Assembly (NCBI RefSeq): GCF_042676185.1
Contig: NZ_JBHTJT010000046.1
Span: forward strand, 1-64,000
Source of the DNA: Tropicimonas aquimaris
GTDB lineage: Bacteria > Pseudomonadota > Alphaproteobacteria > Rhodobacterales > Rhodobacteraceae
DNA: 64,000 bases
Reading direction: 5' to 3'
Shown: piece by piece, positions 47,827 to 56,631 of the stretch
Position numbering within the stretch: position 1 is the stretch's first letter
Layout: each line of letters begins with the position of its first letter
Made by a program: the position numbers and the translations under genes
The notes under the pieces: generated by a model
What the model saw: the letters and a program-made list of their open reading frames with translations, nothing else
What the model was told of the DNA's origin: nothing
Databases searched by the model: none

Positions 47827-49014
47827 TCACCAGAAGAAGTCTGCATGGCCCTGGGCGCGCATCAGCGCCTCCATGAAATAGTAATCGCCATAGGGCAGCA
47901 TCGTGTCGCTGCGCCCGGAATGGACGAAGGCCGCCCCATGCGCGAGCAGCCCCTGCGCCGTCGGATCCCCGGTCAGGTCGCAACTCGCCAGCAGGCCGTC
48001 GAGGCAGCGCTCGCCGAAGGCGCGCCATCGCGCGGCCTCCTCGCCCTCGGTCAGGCTGGCGAGCAGCAGCAGGCCTGCCGCCATGACGGCGCCAGCGGAG
48101 CTGTCCACCGGGTGGGTGCCGTCTGCCGGCAGCGCGAAGTCCCAGACCGGCACGGCGCTCTCGCCCATCAAGGCCTCGGTCCGGTGCGCCACCTTGCGCG
48201 CGGCGTCCAGCCATTCCGCCGCGCCTGTCGCCGCATGGCATTGGGCGAAACCGTGCAGCAGCCAGGCCTGCCCCCGGGACCAGCAGGACTCGTCTGCATA
48301 TCCCTGGTGCGTTTCGCCCCGCATCGGCTCTCCCGTCGCCGGATCGAAGATGTATGTGTGAAAACTCGTGCCGTCCTCCCGCAGGAGGTAGCGGGCGGTG
48401 GTGGCGGCGTGGCCGTCAGCCACTTCCCGGAAATCCTGCCGCCCGGTCTCCCGATGCGCCCAGTGCAGCAGGGCGAGGTTCTGCATCGTGTCGGCGATCA
48501 TCCGGCCGTTGGCGAATTTCGACCGGGTGCGATCTTCGGGGTCGGACGGCGACCAGGCCTGGATGTAGCCGCCCTCCTCGCGGAAACGGGACATCAGGAT
48601 GCGCGCCGCCGCGAGCGCCATCTCGCGCGCGGCGGGGTCACCGGTCATCCGCCAGTCCGCGATTGAATGCAGGGAAAACAGGAATCCGAGGTCGTGGTCC
48701 TGGGCCCGGCGATTGTCCAGAACCCACTGGAACTGCGCGCGCCGCGCACGGGCCGCACCGGAGAACACCGGATCGCCACTGAGCTGGAAGCTCAGCCACA
48801 GCTGGCCGGAAAAGAAGCCCATGACCCAGTCGTAGCCGTCGCACCAGACCCACCGGGTGCCGCCCGTCGCCTCACCGATCCGCGGGTTGCGCAGACCGGC
48901 CACCTGCAGCAGTTCCCGCGTCCGTTTAACCACCCTGCCCAGAGCGTCCGCATAGGCGGCATTCCCCGCGGCAATCTCGTCCGACGCGAAATAGCTTGAT
49001 GACTTGCTGTCCAT
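47827..49014 (-). CDS. GH88-family unsaturated uronyl hydrolase
   Basis: A 395-residue alpha6/alpha6-barrel hydrolase. Family marks are DGYDWVMGFFSGQLWL, HDLGFLFSLHSIADWRMTG with its catalytic-type Asp, ADTMQNLALLHWA (a second Asp), HQGYADESCWSRGQAWLLHGF and PYGDYYFMEALMR. GH88 enzymes remove 4,5-unsaturated uronic acid from oligosaccharides made by polysaccharide lyases (glycosaminoglycans, rhamnogalacturonan, ulvan). No signal peptide, so it works on imported oligosaccharides. The start ATG 49014 is supported by GAGGAGG eight bases upstream. It is divergent from the TRAP transporter that probably brings in the substrate. Confidence 0.92.
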   Translation of the reverse strand: MDSKSSSYFASDEIAAGNAAYADALGRVVKRTRELLQVAGLRNPRIGEATGGTRWVWCDGYDWVMGFFSGQLWLSFQLSGDPVFSGAARARRAQFQWVLDNRRAQDHDLGFLFSLHSIADWRMTGDPAAREMALAAARILMSRFREEGGYIQAWSPSDPEDRTRSKFANGRMIADTMQNLALLHWAHRETGRQDFREVADGHAATTARYLLREDGTSFHTYIFDPATGEPMRGETHQGYADESCWSRGQAWLLHGFAQCHAATGAAEWLDAARKVAHRTEALMGESAVPVWDFALPADGTHPVDSSAGAVMAAGLLLLASLTEGEEAARWRAFGERCLDGLLASCDLTGDPTAQGLLAHGAAFVHSGRSDTMLPYGDYYFMEALMRAQGHADFFW

Positions 49015-49047
49015 GACGGCCTCCTCTGACGCCATCTTTCGCATAAC

Positions 49048-49060
49048 ACGAAACTTTCGT
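49048..49060. promoter_or_regulatory. LacI-type operator 1
   Basis: ACGAAA-C-TTTCGT is a perfect palindrome around a central base, the classical LacI-family operator form. It lies 34 bases upstream of the GH88 start, in the GH88/TRAP divergent promoter. Confidence 0.7.
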
Positions 49061-49077
49061 CAATTACGAAATATTTA

Positions 49078-49107
49078 TTGACGATAACTTCGTTTTCGGC
49101 CTAGTTT
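49078..49107 (+). promoter_or_regulatory. Candidate promoter for the TRAP operon
   Basis: TTGACG (49078-49083) and TAGTTT (49102-49107) are spaced by 18 bases on the plus strand, between the two LacI-like operators and upstream of the binding-protein gene at 49250. The -10 element is weak. Confidence 0.4.
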
Positions 49108-49173
49108 TCGGCAGCTCGTGAAGTGAAGCCTGATTCCAGACCTGGATCGACCAGCCGCGGCCACAGCCAACGC

Positions 49174-49184
49174 CGAAAGTTTCG
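49174..49184. promoter_or_regulatory. LacI-type operator 2
   Basis: CGAAA-G-TTTCG is a perfect 11-bp palindrome of the same design as the site at 49048-49060 (centres about 125 bases apart). It lies in the leader of the TRAP operon downstream of the candidate promoter. Two sites at this distance could support looping. Confidence 0.65.
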
Positions 49185-49249
49185 CAAGAACGAAAGCCTT
49201 CCGATGGGCGGAGGAACCGCACGGGCCCACGAAGCAGATGGAGGAACCC

Positions 49250-50245
49250 ATGGACATCCTGAAGATTGCGAAGAAACCATTGATTGCCGCGCTGATGATC
49301 TCGGCCATGGCGGTGCCTGCCGCCGCCAAGAGCTATCGGCTGGCCACCAACGTCTCCGATGACAGCACCGCCGGCCAGCTGATCAAGCAGTTCGCCGACG
49401 CCGTGGCCGAGCGCACCGAGGGGCGCGTCGAGTTCGAGCTGTTCATGAACGGACAGCTTGGCGACCAGCTGCAGTATTTCCAGCAGATCCAGCGGGGCGT
49501 GGTGGATGCGGGCCTGATCAACTCCGCCGCCCTTGAGAACGTGATCCCCGCCTTCGGCGTGGTGAACCTGCCCTACGTCTTCCGCACTTCAGAGGAATAC
49601 GGCGCCGTGATGACCAACCCGGAGGTGCGTGGCGCGCTCTTCGCCGCCGCGGAACAGCACAATTTCTGGCCGCTCGGCTTCCTCTCCTCAGGCTTCCGCA
49701 GCATCTACACCACCAAGCCGGTCGAGAGCATCGACGACATCAAGGGCATGAAGCTGCGCACGATGTCGAGCCCGACCTACATCGAGATGCTGAACCTCTT
49801 TGGCGCAGTGCCGACGCCGCTGCCCTTCGGCGAGCTCTATTCCGGCCTGCAGCAGGGCATCGTCGATGGTGCCGAAGGCGGGCTTGCCGGCCTTTATGTC
49901 GCCAATTTCGGCGAGGTCGCGAAATACGCGCTGGAAACCAATCAGACCCGGCTCACCGACTTCGTGGTGACCTCCGTCCGCTTCCGCGAAGACCTCTCCG
50001 ACGAGGATCTCGCCGCCGTGGTCGAGGAATTCGAGAAGGTCAGCCTCGAATCCATCGCCTTTGCCGACGCGACCGAGGCCAAGCAGCTCCAGCAGGCGGT
50101 CGACGAGATGGGCGTCGAGGTCATCAAGGTGGACACCGCCCCCTTCATCGAGGCCGTCGGCCCAATGTACGAGGCCGCGCGCGCCGACGAGGCCAAGAAG
50201 CCGCTGATCGAAACGATCTTCGAAATCGAGAACCGCGAGTTCTGA
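49250..50245 (+). CDS. TRAP transporter substrate-binding protein (DctP family)
   Basis: A 331-residue periplasmic protein with signal peptide residues 1-26 (KKPLIAALMISAMAVPAAA). DctP marks are YRLATNVSDDSTAGQLIKQFADAV, FELFMNGQLGDQLQYFQQIQRGVVD, LRTMSSPTYIEMLNLFGAVPTPLPFGELYSGLQQGIVDGAEG (in separated blocks), with the conserved carboxylate-binding Arg in GMKLRTM. Acidic sugars such as uronates are typical ligands. Start ATG 49250 has GGAGG five bases upstream; the earlier in-frame ATG at 49238 has no better site. Context (GH88, DUF2264, LacI) indicates a uronate or unsaturated uronide ligand. Confidence 0.92.
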   Translation: MDILKIAKKPLIAALMISAMAVPAAAKSYRLATNVSDDSTAGQLIKQFADAVAERTEGRVEFELFMNGQLGDQLQYFQQIQRGVVDAGLINSAALENVIPAFGVVNLPYVFRTSEEYGAVMTNPEVRGALFAAAEQHNFWPLGFLSSGFRSIYTTKPVESIDDIKGMKLRTMSSPTYIEMLNLFGAVPTPLPFGELYSGLQQGIVDGAEGGLAGLYVANFGEVAKYALETNQTRLTDFVVTSVRFREDLSDEDLAAVVEEFEKVSLESIAFADATEAKQLQQAVDEMGVEVIKVDTAPFIEAVGPMYEAARADEAKKPLIETIFEIENREF

Positions 50246-50264
50246 AGCCATCTGGCCAGATCTG

Positions 50265-50292
50265 GCATCGGGCGGCAGGAGTCGCCCGGTGC
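50265..50292 (+). other. Stem-loop after the TRAP binding-protein gene
   Basis: GCATCGGGCG (50265-50274) pairs with CGCCCGGTGC (50283-50292), ten pairs with one U-G, around an eight-base loop. It lies 20 bases after the stop of the binding-protein gene and 51 bases before the permease start. No U-tract follows, so partial termination or 3' protection is more likely than full termination. Confidence 0.6.
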
Positions 50293-50342
50293 CGCATTCG
50301 GGGAGGCGACCTGAGGCCGCACCCCGGTTGAAGGGGGAGACC

Positions 50343-52271
50343 ATGGAAAGCAGCGAACTTGGCGTCCACACTGAAAGCGGCGTCATCCGGCATATCGGCG
50401 GTGCATATGCCGTGCTCGGCCGGACATTGTCCGTCGTCGTCGCGGCGCTGCTCGCGGTCATGGCGACGGCGATCTGCTACCAGGTCTTCTCCCGCTACCT
50501 GTTCAACTCCCCCAGCGTTGTCACCGAGGAGGTGCTGCGCTTCTCGCTCATCTGGATGGGCTTCCTCGCCGCCGGATACTGCTTCATGCGCGGGCAGCAC
50601 CTGAGCCTCACGCTCGTGCTCGACCTCCTGCCGGAGCGGGCTGCGAACTGGTTCGGCGTGCTCAATGCGCTGCTGATCATGGTGTTCGGCGCGATCCTGA
50701 TCTGGGGCGGCTGGCAGAGCTATTTCAACAACACCTTCATGAAGACGCCGATCCTGCAGATCCCGATGGGCACTTTGCAGCTGGTCGTGCTGATCTGCGG
50801 CGTACTGATGGAGGTCTCCCAGGTCGCGCTCATCGCACGAAAACTGCGCAGCGGCGAGGCGCACCTCGCGGCACTGCTTTCCGCCGCCGCGGTCATTGCC
50901 GCTCTGAGCGTCGCGCTGGCGGCGCTTCTGGCGAGCGGCTGGGCGCAGACGATGATCGCGGAGCGGCTGGAGTTCAGCTCTCTGGTCGTGCTCTTTGTCA
51001 CCTTCACGGTCTTCCTGCTGATCGGCGCGCCCATCGCCATCGGACTGGCCTTTGCCGGGGTCTTCACCCTCTCGTTGCAACTGCCGCCCGACCTGGTCTT
51101 TCCCACCGTGGGCGAGACCGTCTTCAACGGGATCGACAGCTTCGGCTTTCTCGCCCTGCCCTTCTTCATCCTCGCCGGCAACATAATGAACCGGACCGGC
51201 CTCGCGCGGCGGCTGATCGACCTCGCCATGATCCTCGGCGGGCGGATCCCGGGAAGCCTGTGGCAGTCCAACGTGCTGGCCAACATGCTCTTCGGCACGC
51301 TCTCCGGCTCCGGCATCGCGGCATCCACGGCAATCGGCGGGATCATCACGCCGGTCGCGCGCGAAAAGAGTTACGACATGGCGGTCAGCACCGCCGTCAA
51401 CGCAGCCTCCGCCCCGGCGGGCATGCTGATCCCGCCCTCCGGCGCGCTCATCGTCTATTCGCTGATCACCGGCGGCTCCGCCTCGATCATCGCGCTGTTC
51501 ATCGCAGGCTACCTGCCCGGCATCATCATGGGCGGCGCTGTCATGCTGGTGGCCTGGTGGCACGCTCGTCGGCTCGGTTACGAGAGCGAGAATGCCCGGC
51601 ACAGCGCGGCCGAGGTGTTGCGCGTCTTCCTGCGCGCGGCACCCAGCCTGCTGCTCGTTCTGATCGTCATCGGCGGCATCCTCGGCGGGGCCTTCACGGC
51701 GATCGAAGGCTCGGGCATCGCGGTGCTCTACAGCTTCGTCCTTGCGCTGCTCTATCGCAGCCTGTCACCGCGGGCTCTGCTCGACGTCCTTGCGGAAACC
51801 GCCGCGGTCTCGGGCGTGATCCTGTTCCTGATCGCCTGCTCTGCGATGATGAGCTGGTCGATGACCTTTGCCTCGATCCCCGCCACGGTGGGCGAGCTGC
51901 TGACAACCATCACGCAGAACAAGATCCTGCTGCTGCTCCTGATCAACCTCGTCCTGCTGATCGTCGGCGTCTTCATGGACATGTCGCCTGCGATGCTGAT
52001 CTTCACCCCGATCCTCTACCCGGTGGTGACCGAGATGGGGATCGACCCGGTGCATTTCGGCATCATCCTCGTCTACAACCTCGCGCTCGGCATCGTTACG
52101 CCACCGGTGGGCACGGTGCTCTTCGTCTCCTGCTCCATCACCGGCGAGAAGATCACCAGCGTCATCCGCCCCCTGCTGCCGATCTTCGCAGTGCAGGTCG
52201 TGGGTCTCCTGCTGGTCACCTTCGTGCCGGCGATCTCGCTGGCGCTGCCGCGCATGCTCGGGCTGATGTGA
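50343..52271 (+). CDS. TRAP transporter permease, fused small (DctQ) and large (DctM) subunits
   Basis: A 642-residue membrane protein. Residues 20-185 are a four-helix DctQ domain (RYLFNSPSVVTEEVLRFSLIWMGFL, then RGQHLSLTLVLDLLP). Residues about 205-640 are the DctM domain (FLLIGAPIAIGLAFAGVF, LPFFILAGNIMNRTGLARRLIDLA, GTLSGSGIAASTAIGGIITP, NAASAPAGMLIPPSGALIVYSLITGG, DMSPAMLIFTPILYPV). Both halves are complete and joined by an extra helix, as in other fused TRAP permeases. It moves the ligand of the preceding binding protein with sodium symport. Start ATG 50343 has GGGGGAG upstream. Confidence 0.93.
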   Translation: MESSELGVHTESGVIRHIGGAYAVLGRTLSVVVAALLAVMATAICYQVFSRYLFNSPSVVTEEVLRFSLIWMGFLAAGYCFMRGQHLSLTLVLDLLPERAANWFGVLNALLIMVFGAILIWGGWQSYFNNTFMKTPILQIPMGTLQLVVLICGVLMEVSQVALIARKLRSGEAHLAALLSAAAVIAALSVALAALLASGWAQTMIAERLEFSSLVVLFVTFTVFLLIGAPIAIGLAFAGVFTLSLQLPPDLVFPTVGETVFNGIDSFGFLALPFFILAGNIMNRTGLARRLIDLAMILGGRIPGSLWQSNVLANMLFGTLSGSGIAASTAIGGIITPVAREKSYDMAVSTAVNAASAPAGMLIPPSGALIVYSLITGGSASIIALFIAGYLPGIIMGGAVMLVAWWHARRLGYESENARHSAAEVLRVFLRAAPSLLLVLIVIGGILGGAFTAIEGSGIAVLYSFVLALLYRSLSPRALLDVLAETAAVSGVILFLIACSAMMSWSMTFASIPATVGELLTTITQNKILLLLLINLVLLIVGVFMDMSPAMLIFTPILYPVVTEMGIDPVHFGIILVYNLALGIVTPPVGTVLFVSCSITGEKITSVIRPLLPIFAVQVVGLLLVTFVPAISLALPRMLGLM

Positions 52272-52377
52272 GCGCCGCGCTTTCGGAAAGCGACCGATCG
52301 ACCGTTGCCGATCCCGCCGGGCGACCGCATAACGCAGCCGACCGGCTTGGCCGGCGCCAGCTCGGAAAGCGCTCAAG

Positions 52378-53247
52378 ATGAACGAAAATACCCGCGGTAT
52401 CCTGTTCATGGTTCTCGCGATGGCCACCATGCTGACCTCGGATACGGTGGTGAAGAGCCTCGCGCAGGAGATGCCACTGTTTCAGGTCATCTTCATTCGC
52501 CACATCTTCATGACCATCGGACTCGTGGCGCTCGCGCTGCACGACGGCGCATTTCGCGCGCGCCCGTCCCCGCGCGAGACCCGGCTGATCACCCTGCGCA
52601 CGCTCGGCGAATGCGGCATCGTCTGTTTCTACATGATCGCCCTGACAATGATGCCGCTCGGCACCGGCACCGCGATCTTCCAGCTACAGCCGCTCGCCGT
52701 GACACTGGCCGCCGCGGTCTTTCTCGCCCAGCCGATCGGGCCGCGCCGCCTGATCGCCATCGCCACGGGCTTTGCCGGTGTCCTGCTGATCGCCCGGCCG
52801 GGGTCGGAGGCCTTCGGGCCGGGCTCTGCCTTCGTTTTGCTGGCCGTGGCCTGCATCTGCGTCAGAGACATCGTGACCCGCATGTTGGGCGCGAGCGTCC
52901 CCGCTTCCGTGCTCGCTGCCCTTGGGTCGGCGGCGCTGCTGGTTCTGAGCGGCGCGATCTTGCTGATCCAAGGCACCTGGACGCCGGTGACGCCAACACA
53001 GCTCGGCCTGATCTTTGCCGGCGCCTGCTTCCTGCTCGTCGGCTACCTGGCCATGGTGCTGGCCATGCGCTTCGGCGAGATCGCGGTGATCTCTCCGTTC
53101 CGCTATGTCTCGCTGGTCTTCGGCATTCTTTACGGCTTCCTGTTCTTTGGCGAAGTGCCGCAGCCGATCATGCTGCTTGGCGCGCTGATCATCGTGGGCA
53201 GCGGCCTCTATACCTTCATGCGCGAGCGCTCGGTCAACGCCCGGTGA
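52378..53247 (+). CDS. EamA/DMT-superfamily transporter
   Basis: A 289-residue protein with ten predicted helices in two EamA repeats (ILFMVLAMATMLTSDTVVKSLA, then after residue 150 FVLLAVACICVRDIVTRM). The group exports amino acids, nucleobases or other metabolites. It lies 106 bases after the TRAP permease on the same strand, with a short hairpin CGCTTT-CGG-AAAGCG just after that stop. It is uncertain whether it belongs to the uronide operon or stands alone. Confidence 0.88.
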   Translation: MNENTRGILFMVLAMATMLTSDTVVKSLAQEMPLFQVIFIRHIFMTIGLVALALHDGAFRARPSPRETRLITLRTLGECGIVCFYMIALTMMPLGTGTAIFQLQPLAVTLAAAVFLAQPIGPRRLIAIATGFAGVLLIARPGSEAFGPGSAFVLLAVACICVRDIVTRMLGASVPASVLAALGSAALLVLSGAILLIQGTWTPVTPTQLGLIFAGACFLLVGYLAMVLAMRFGEIAVISPFRYVSLVFGILYGFLFFGEVPQPIMLLGALIIVGSGLYTFMRERSVNAR

Positions 53248-53356
53248 CGCTCGAATTGCTGCCGGGCCGCGAGGGTGCGGGGGAATGCCGATTGCGGCAC
53301 AGGGGGATCTGTGGGATCACCGGGCGCGTTACCTTTCAAGCCGGCGGCTGAACAGG

Positions 53357-54523
53357 ATGGAAGAACTCATCTACATCGGGGCCGTGCACGCGTCCTTCAC
53401 CGCGATCTTCCTCGCCACCAAGCGCGACCGGACGCTGAACGACAAGGTTCTCGCCGTCTGGATGGTTTTCATGGCGCTGCCGCTGCTGTCCGGGATTGCC
53501 GGCCGGCGGCTGGAAGGCATATCGATCCCGGTTTTGCAATCCAACCTGATCTACCCGCTCACCTACGGGCCGTTCCTTTGGCTCTATGTCGAGACCCTCA
53601 CGGGCGATATCGGGCGGCTGAAGCGAGCGCACCTCCTGCATTTCCTGCCCTTCAGCGCGGTGAGCGTGGTGCAGCTGATTTCCGGCTGGAAGCCCGCGCT
53701 GCCGAACCCGGACGCCGCGGCCTTCGGCGCCACCGTGCGGATCATCGGTGCGGTGAACCTCCTGCTGCTCCTCGTCTATACCGGGGGGGTGGTCCGGCGC
53801 CTGCACCAGCACGGGAAGGAAGTTGTCGATCACTTCTCCGAGTTGTCGAGCCGGATCACGCTGGTCTGGCTCTACTGGATCACGCTCGGCGTGTTCTGCG
53901 TGTTCCTGCTGCTCTTCCTCGGCTCGGCCCTGTCGATGCCTACCCTGCTCGACATCCACATCGCCGCGCTCGTCGCCTTCATCCTCGTGCTGAGCTTCTT
54001 TGGCCTGCGGCAGATACAGGTGTTCGACCGCCATTCCGAGGCCGCCTCGGCACAGTTAACCCACCCGAAACGGACCGCCGCACAGCAAACCGCCTTCATG
54101 CCCGAGCCGACCGAACCGCGCGTAAACACGCCCGACGACGGATCCCATGCCCGCTACAGCCGGTCCGGCCTGACCGAGGAGCGTGCGGAGAAGATCGCTC
54201 AGCGGCTGGAAAGTTACATGCATGGCGAGCAACCTTATCTGGACGCCGAACTGACCATCGAGAAACTCGCCAAGCGCATGGCCGTGCCGCGCCACCACCT
54301 GACGCAGGTCATCAGCGAACGCTACGGCAAGAACTTCTACCTCTTCGTCAATGAATACCGGATCGAAACGGTGAAGCAGGCGTTGCGTGCCCCCGAAGCC
54401 GCCGACCGGACGCTGCTGGAGATCGCCTACGACTGCGGGTTCAACTCCAAGTCGACCTTCAACACGGCATTCAAGCGCCTGACCGGCATGACGCCCTCGC
54501 AATATCGAGAGCGGGCGTCCTGA
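53357..54523 (+). CDS. Membrane-anchored AraC-family transcriptional regulator
   Basis: A 388-residue protein starting at ATG 53357 with AACAGG in front. Residues 1-225 contain about seven hydrophobic helices (EELIYIGAVHASFTAIFLATK, LNLLLLLVYTGGV, VWLYWITLGVFCVFLLLFLG). After a flexible linker, residues about 285-388 are a complete AraC domain (DAELTIEKLAKRMAVPRHHLTQVISERYGKNF and AYDCGFNSKSTFNTAFKRLTGMTPSQYR). It therefore senses a membrane or periplasmic signal and acts on nearby DNA. The redox cluster starting 207 bases downstream is the obvious target. Confidence 0.9.
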   Translation: MEELIYIGAVHASFTAIFLATKRDRTLNDKVLAVWMVFMALPLLSGIAGRRLEGISIPVLQSNLIYPLTYGPFLWLYVETLTGDIGRLKRAHLLHFLPFSAVSVVQLISGWKPALPNPDAAAFGATVRIIGAVNLLLLLVYTGGVVRRLHQHGKEVVDHFSELSSRITLVWLYWITLGVFCVFLLLFLGSALSMPTLLDIHIAALVAFILVLSFFGLRQIQVFDRHSEAASAQLTHPKRTAAQQTAFMPEPTEPRVNTPDDGSHARYSRSGLTEERAEKIAQRLESYMHGEQPYLDAELTIEKLAKRMAVPRHHLTQVISERYGKNFYLFVNEYRIETVKQALRAPEAADRTLLEIAYDCGFNSKSTFNTAFKRLTGMTPSQYRERAS

Positions 54524-54730
54524 TTCAGCGGCTCGATCAGACACCTGAATCCAAAGACTTTTTCTGCACAACCACCAAATTCGAACCTGCGTCCGGCCCC
54601 GACTACGGTTCGGGATCAGCGGGCCGAACGACCTGCGCTCCAGCGTTGCGTATCTGACCCTTGAGCTTCCCGCGAGCCACGACGCGCGGCGGGCCCCATG
54701 CGGCCCGTGTCCCAGCCCAAGGAACACCAC

Positions 54731-56617
54731 ATGACCAGGAATCCCCCGGGGCGCACGCCCTTCTCGACCCTTTCGCGGCGCGACCTGCTGACCATCGGCG
54801 CGGTCGGCGCCACCGCCCTCGCCGCACCCGTAGTCATCCGCAACCTCGGCGCCCGTCCGATGGGCCAGTCGGTGAAGGAGAGCTACGACACCGACGTGCT
54901 GGTGATCGGCAGCGGATTTGCCGGCACCTTCGCCGCCGTCGAGGCCAGCCAGAAGGGCCAGCGCGTCCTGATGCTCGACAAGGGGTCGGTCGGCTGGTCC
55001 GGCCTCTCGCCCTGGGCCTCCGACAGCCGGCCCTTTGACCCGGCGATCTATGACCGCGACGAGTGGATGGAGAACATGTCCACCAATTGCGAATGGATCA
55101 ACGACCGCGGCTGGTTCGACATCTTCATGGACGAGTCGCTCTCGATCCTCGACACGCTCGACGCTTGGGGCGCGAGCCGGTGCAAGCCCTTCGAACGCTC
55201 AAGGGTGTTCCGCCGGGTTCTGGAGGAGAATGGCGTCGAGATCGTCGAGCGGGTGATGGTGACAAGCCTGCTCAAGGATGCGGCCGGCCGTGTCGCCGGC
55301 GCGGTGGGTTTCACCTTCGACGATACGTCTCAGGAATGCTGCGCGGTGACCGTGACGGCAAAGGCCACGATCCTGTGCACCGGCGCGGGCGCCTACAAGA
55401 GCCCGGGCTTCCCCAACTGGGGCCAGACCTTCGACGGCGACGCGATGGCATACGAGGCCGGTGCGGCGATCACCGGCAAGGAATTCCACGACACCCACGG
55501 CACCTTCTCGACCTATTCCGCGGCCTCGTACCAGAACTGGAGCTGGGCGCAGGATGTGACCGGCGCCTTCATCATGGTGGGTCCGCCGGGCCGGGAATCC
55601 GGCGGTCTGACCATCGACAGCGCGCTTCAGGCCGCGGAGAGCGGCGTCTCCCGCCGTGGCGGCCCGCCGGGCGGCGCGGCGGGTGGTCCGGGCGAAATCG
55701 GCGGCATGCCCCCCGAATTCGAAGCCATGGCCAAATCCGCCGAACAGAACCTGGTCTACAAGGGCAAGGGGTTCCTCGCGCGGAAGGACCTGATCCTCGA
55801 TTTCGGCCTGCCGCCGGAAGGGCCGCCCCCCGGCAGCGGGCTGGACAAGGGCTATTCCGTCGGCGGCTCTACTGCCGGGATGGGCGTGCACAAGTCCGAA
55901 GGGGTCTTCTGCGCGGACTACACCTGCAAGGCCGACGGGGTCGAAGGGCTCTACGCCGCGGGCGACGCACTCGGCTCGATGCTCTGCGGCGCGTCCTATC
56001 CGGGGCGAGGTTTCTCCTCCTACGGCTCCGCCATCCAGGGGCGGCGCGCGGCCCGCTTTGCCAGCGAGGCCGTGGCCGCGATGTCGACCTCCGAGGTTCC
56101 GCAATCGGAGATCGACACGAAGATCGCCGCCATGTGGGCACCGCGCGAACGCCAGCAGGGCTATTCGCCCGACTGGGTCACGCAGGTGCTGCAGGGCGCG
56201 ATGACGCCCTTCCACATCCTCTACATCAAGGAGGAACGCCGGCTGGCGGGTGCGCTGTCGTCGATCGAGTACCTGCGCCGTCATGTGGTGCCGAACCTGA
56301 TCGCAAACTCCGGGCACGAGCTTCGGCTGGCCCACGAGACGGCCAACATGCTGCTCAATGCCGAGATGAAGCTGCGCGCGGGCCTCTTCCGCACCGAAAG
56401 CCGCGGCACGCACTTCCGCGAGGACTACCCGGCCCGCAACGACGACGACTGGCATTGCTGGGTGCTGATGCGCAAGGGCTCGGACGGCACCATGCAGACC
56501 GCCAAGCATATGCTGCCCGAAGAGTGGAAGCCCGACGCATCCGCCAGCTACCGCGATAACTACCCCCGATCCTATCCCGGCGAGGACGCATTCCGCGCCA
56601 CGGGTCAGGCCGGCTGA
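54731..56617 (+). CDS. Tat-signal FAD-dependent oxidoreductase (fumarate-reductase flavoprotein-like)
   Basis: A 628-residue flavoprotein with a twin-arginine signal (SRRDLLTIGAVGATALAAPVV, residues 15-35). FAD motif DVLVIGSGFAGTFAAVEA (55-72) and the C-terminal FAD closure GVEGLYAAGDALGSMLCGASYPGRGFSSYGSAIQGRRA are clear. The middle carries a Gly/Pro-rich insert (GGPPGGAAGGPGEIGG). The fold is that of fumarate/succinate/APS reductase flavoproteins, but HxR and Arg catalytic sets of fumarate reductase are not obvious, so the substrate is unknown. The ferredoxin gene follows after 14 bases and the membrane flavocytochrome after that, suggesting a three-part electron chain ending at this flavoprotein. 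Confidence 0.88.
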   Translation: MTRNPPGRTPFSTLSRRDLLTIGAVGATALAAPVVIRNLGARPMGQSVKESYDTDVLVIGSGFAGTFAAVEASQKGQRVLMLDKGSVGWSGLSPWASDSRPFDPAIYDRDEWMENMSTNCEWINDRGWFDIFMDESLSILDTLDAWGASRCKPFERSRVFRRVLEENGVEIVERVMVTSLLKDAAGRVAGAVGFTFDDTSQECCAVTVTAKATILCTGAGAYKSPGFPNWGQTFDGDAMAYEAGAAITGKEFHDTHGTFSTYSAASYQNWSWAQDVTGAFIMVGPPGRESGGLTIDSALQAAESGVSRRGGPPGGAAGGPGEIGGMPPEFEAMAKSAEQNLVYKGKGFLARKDLILDFGLPPEGPPPGSGLDKGYSVGGSTAGMGVHKSEGVFCADYTCKADGVEGLYAAGDALGSMLCGASYPGRGFSSYGSAIQGRRAARFASEAVAAMSTSEVPQSEIDTKIAAMWAPRERQQGYSPDWVTQVLQGAMTPFHILYIKEERRLAGALSSIEYLRRHVVPNLIANSGHELRLAHETANMLLNAEMKLRAGLFRTESRGTHFREDYPARNDDDWHCWVLMRKGSDGTMQTAKHMLPEEWKPDASASYRDNYPRSYPGEDAFRATGQAG

Positions 56618-56631
56618 GGGAGACACCAGAG

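Noticed and set aside
52278..52293. CGCTTT-CGG-AAAGCG hairpin after the TRAP permease as terminator
   Set aside because: Six base pairs with a three-base loop but no T-run. It could slow transcription, but termination is not supported.
54522..54562. GATTCAG/CTGAATC helix followed by a T-run after the membrane AraC gene as terminator
   Set aside because: The loop is 16 bases and the T5 run starts several bases after the helix, so it is only a weak candidate. It was not annotated.
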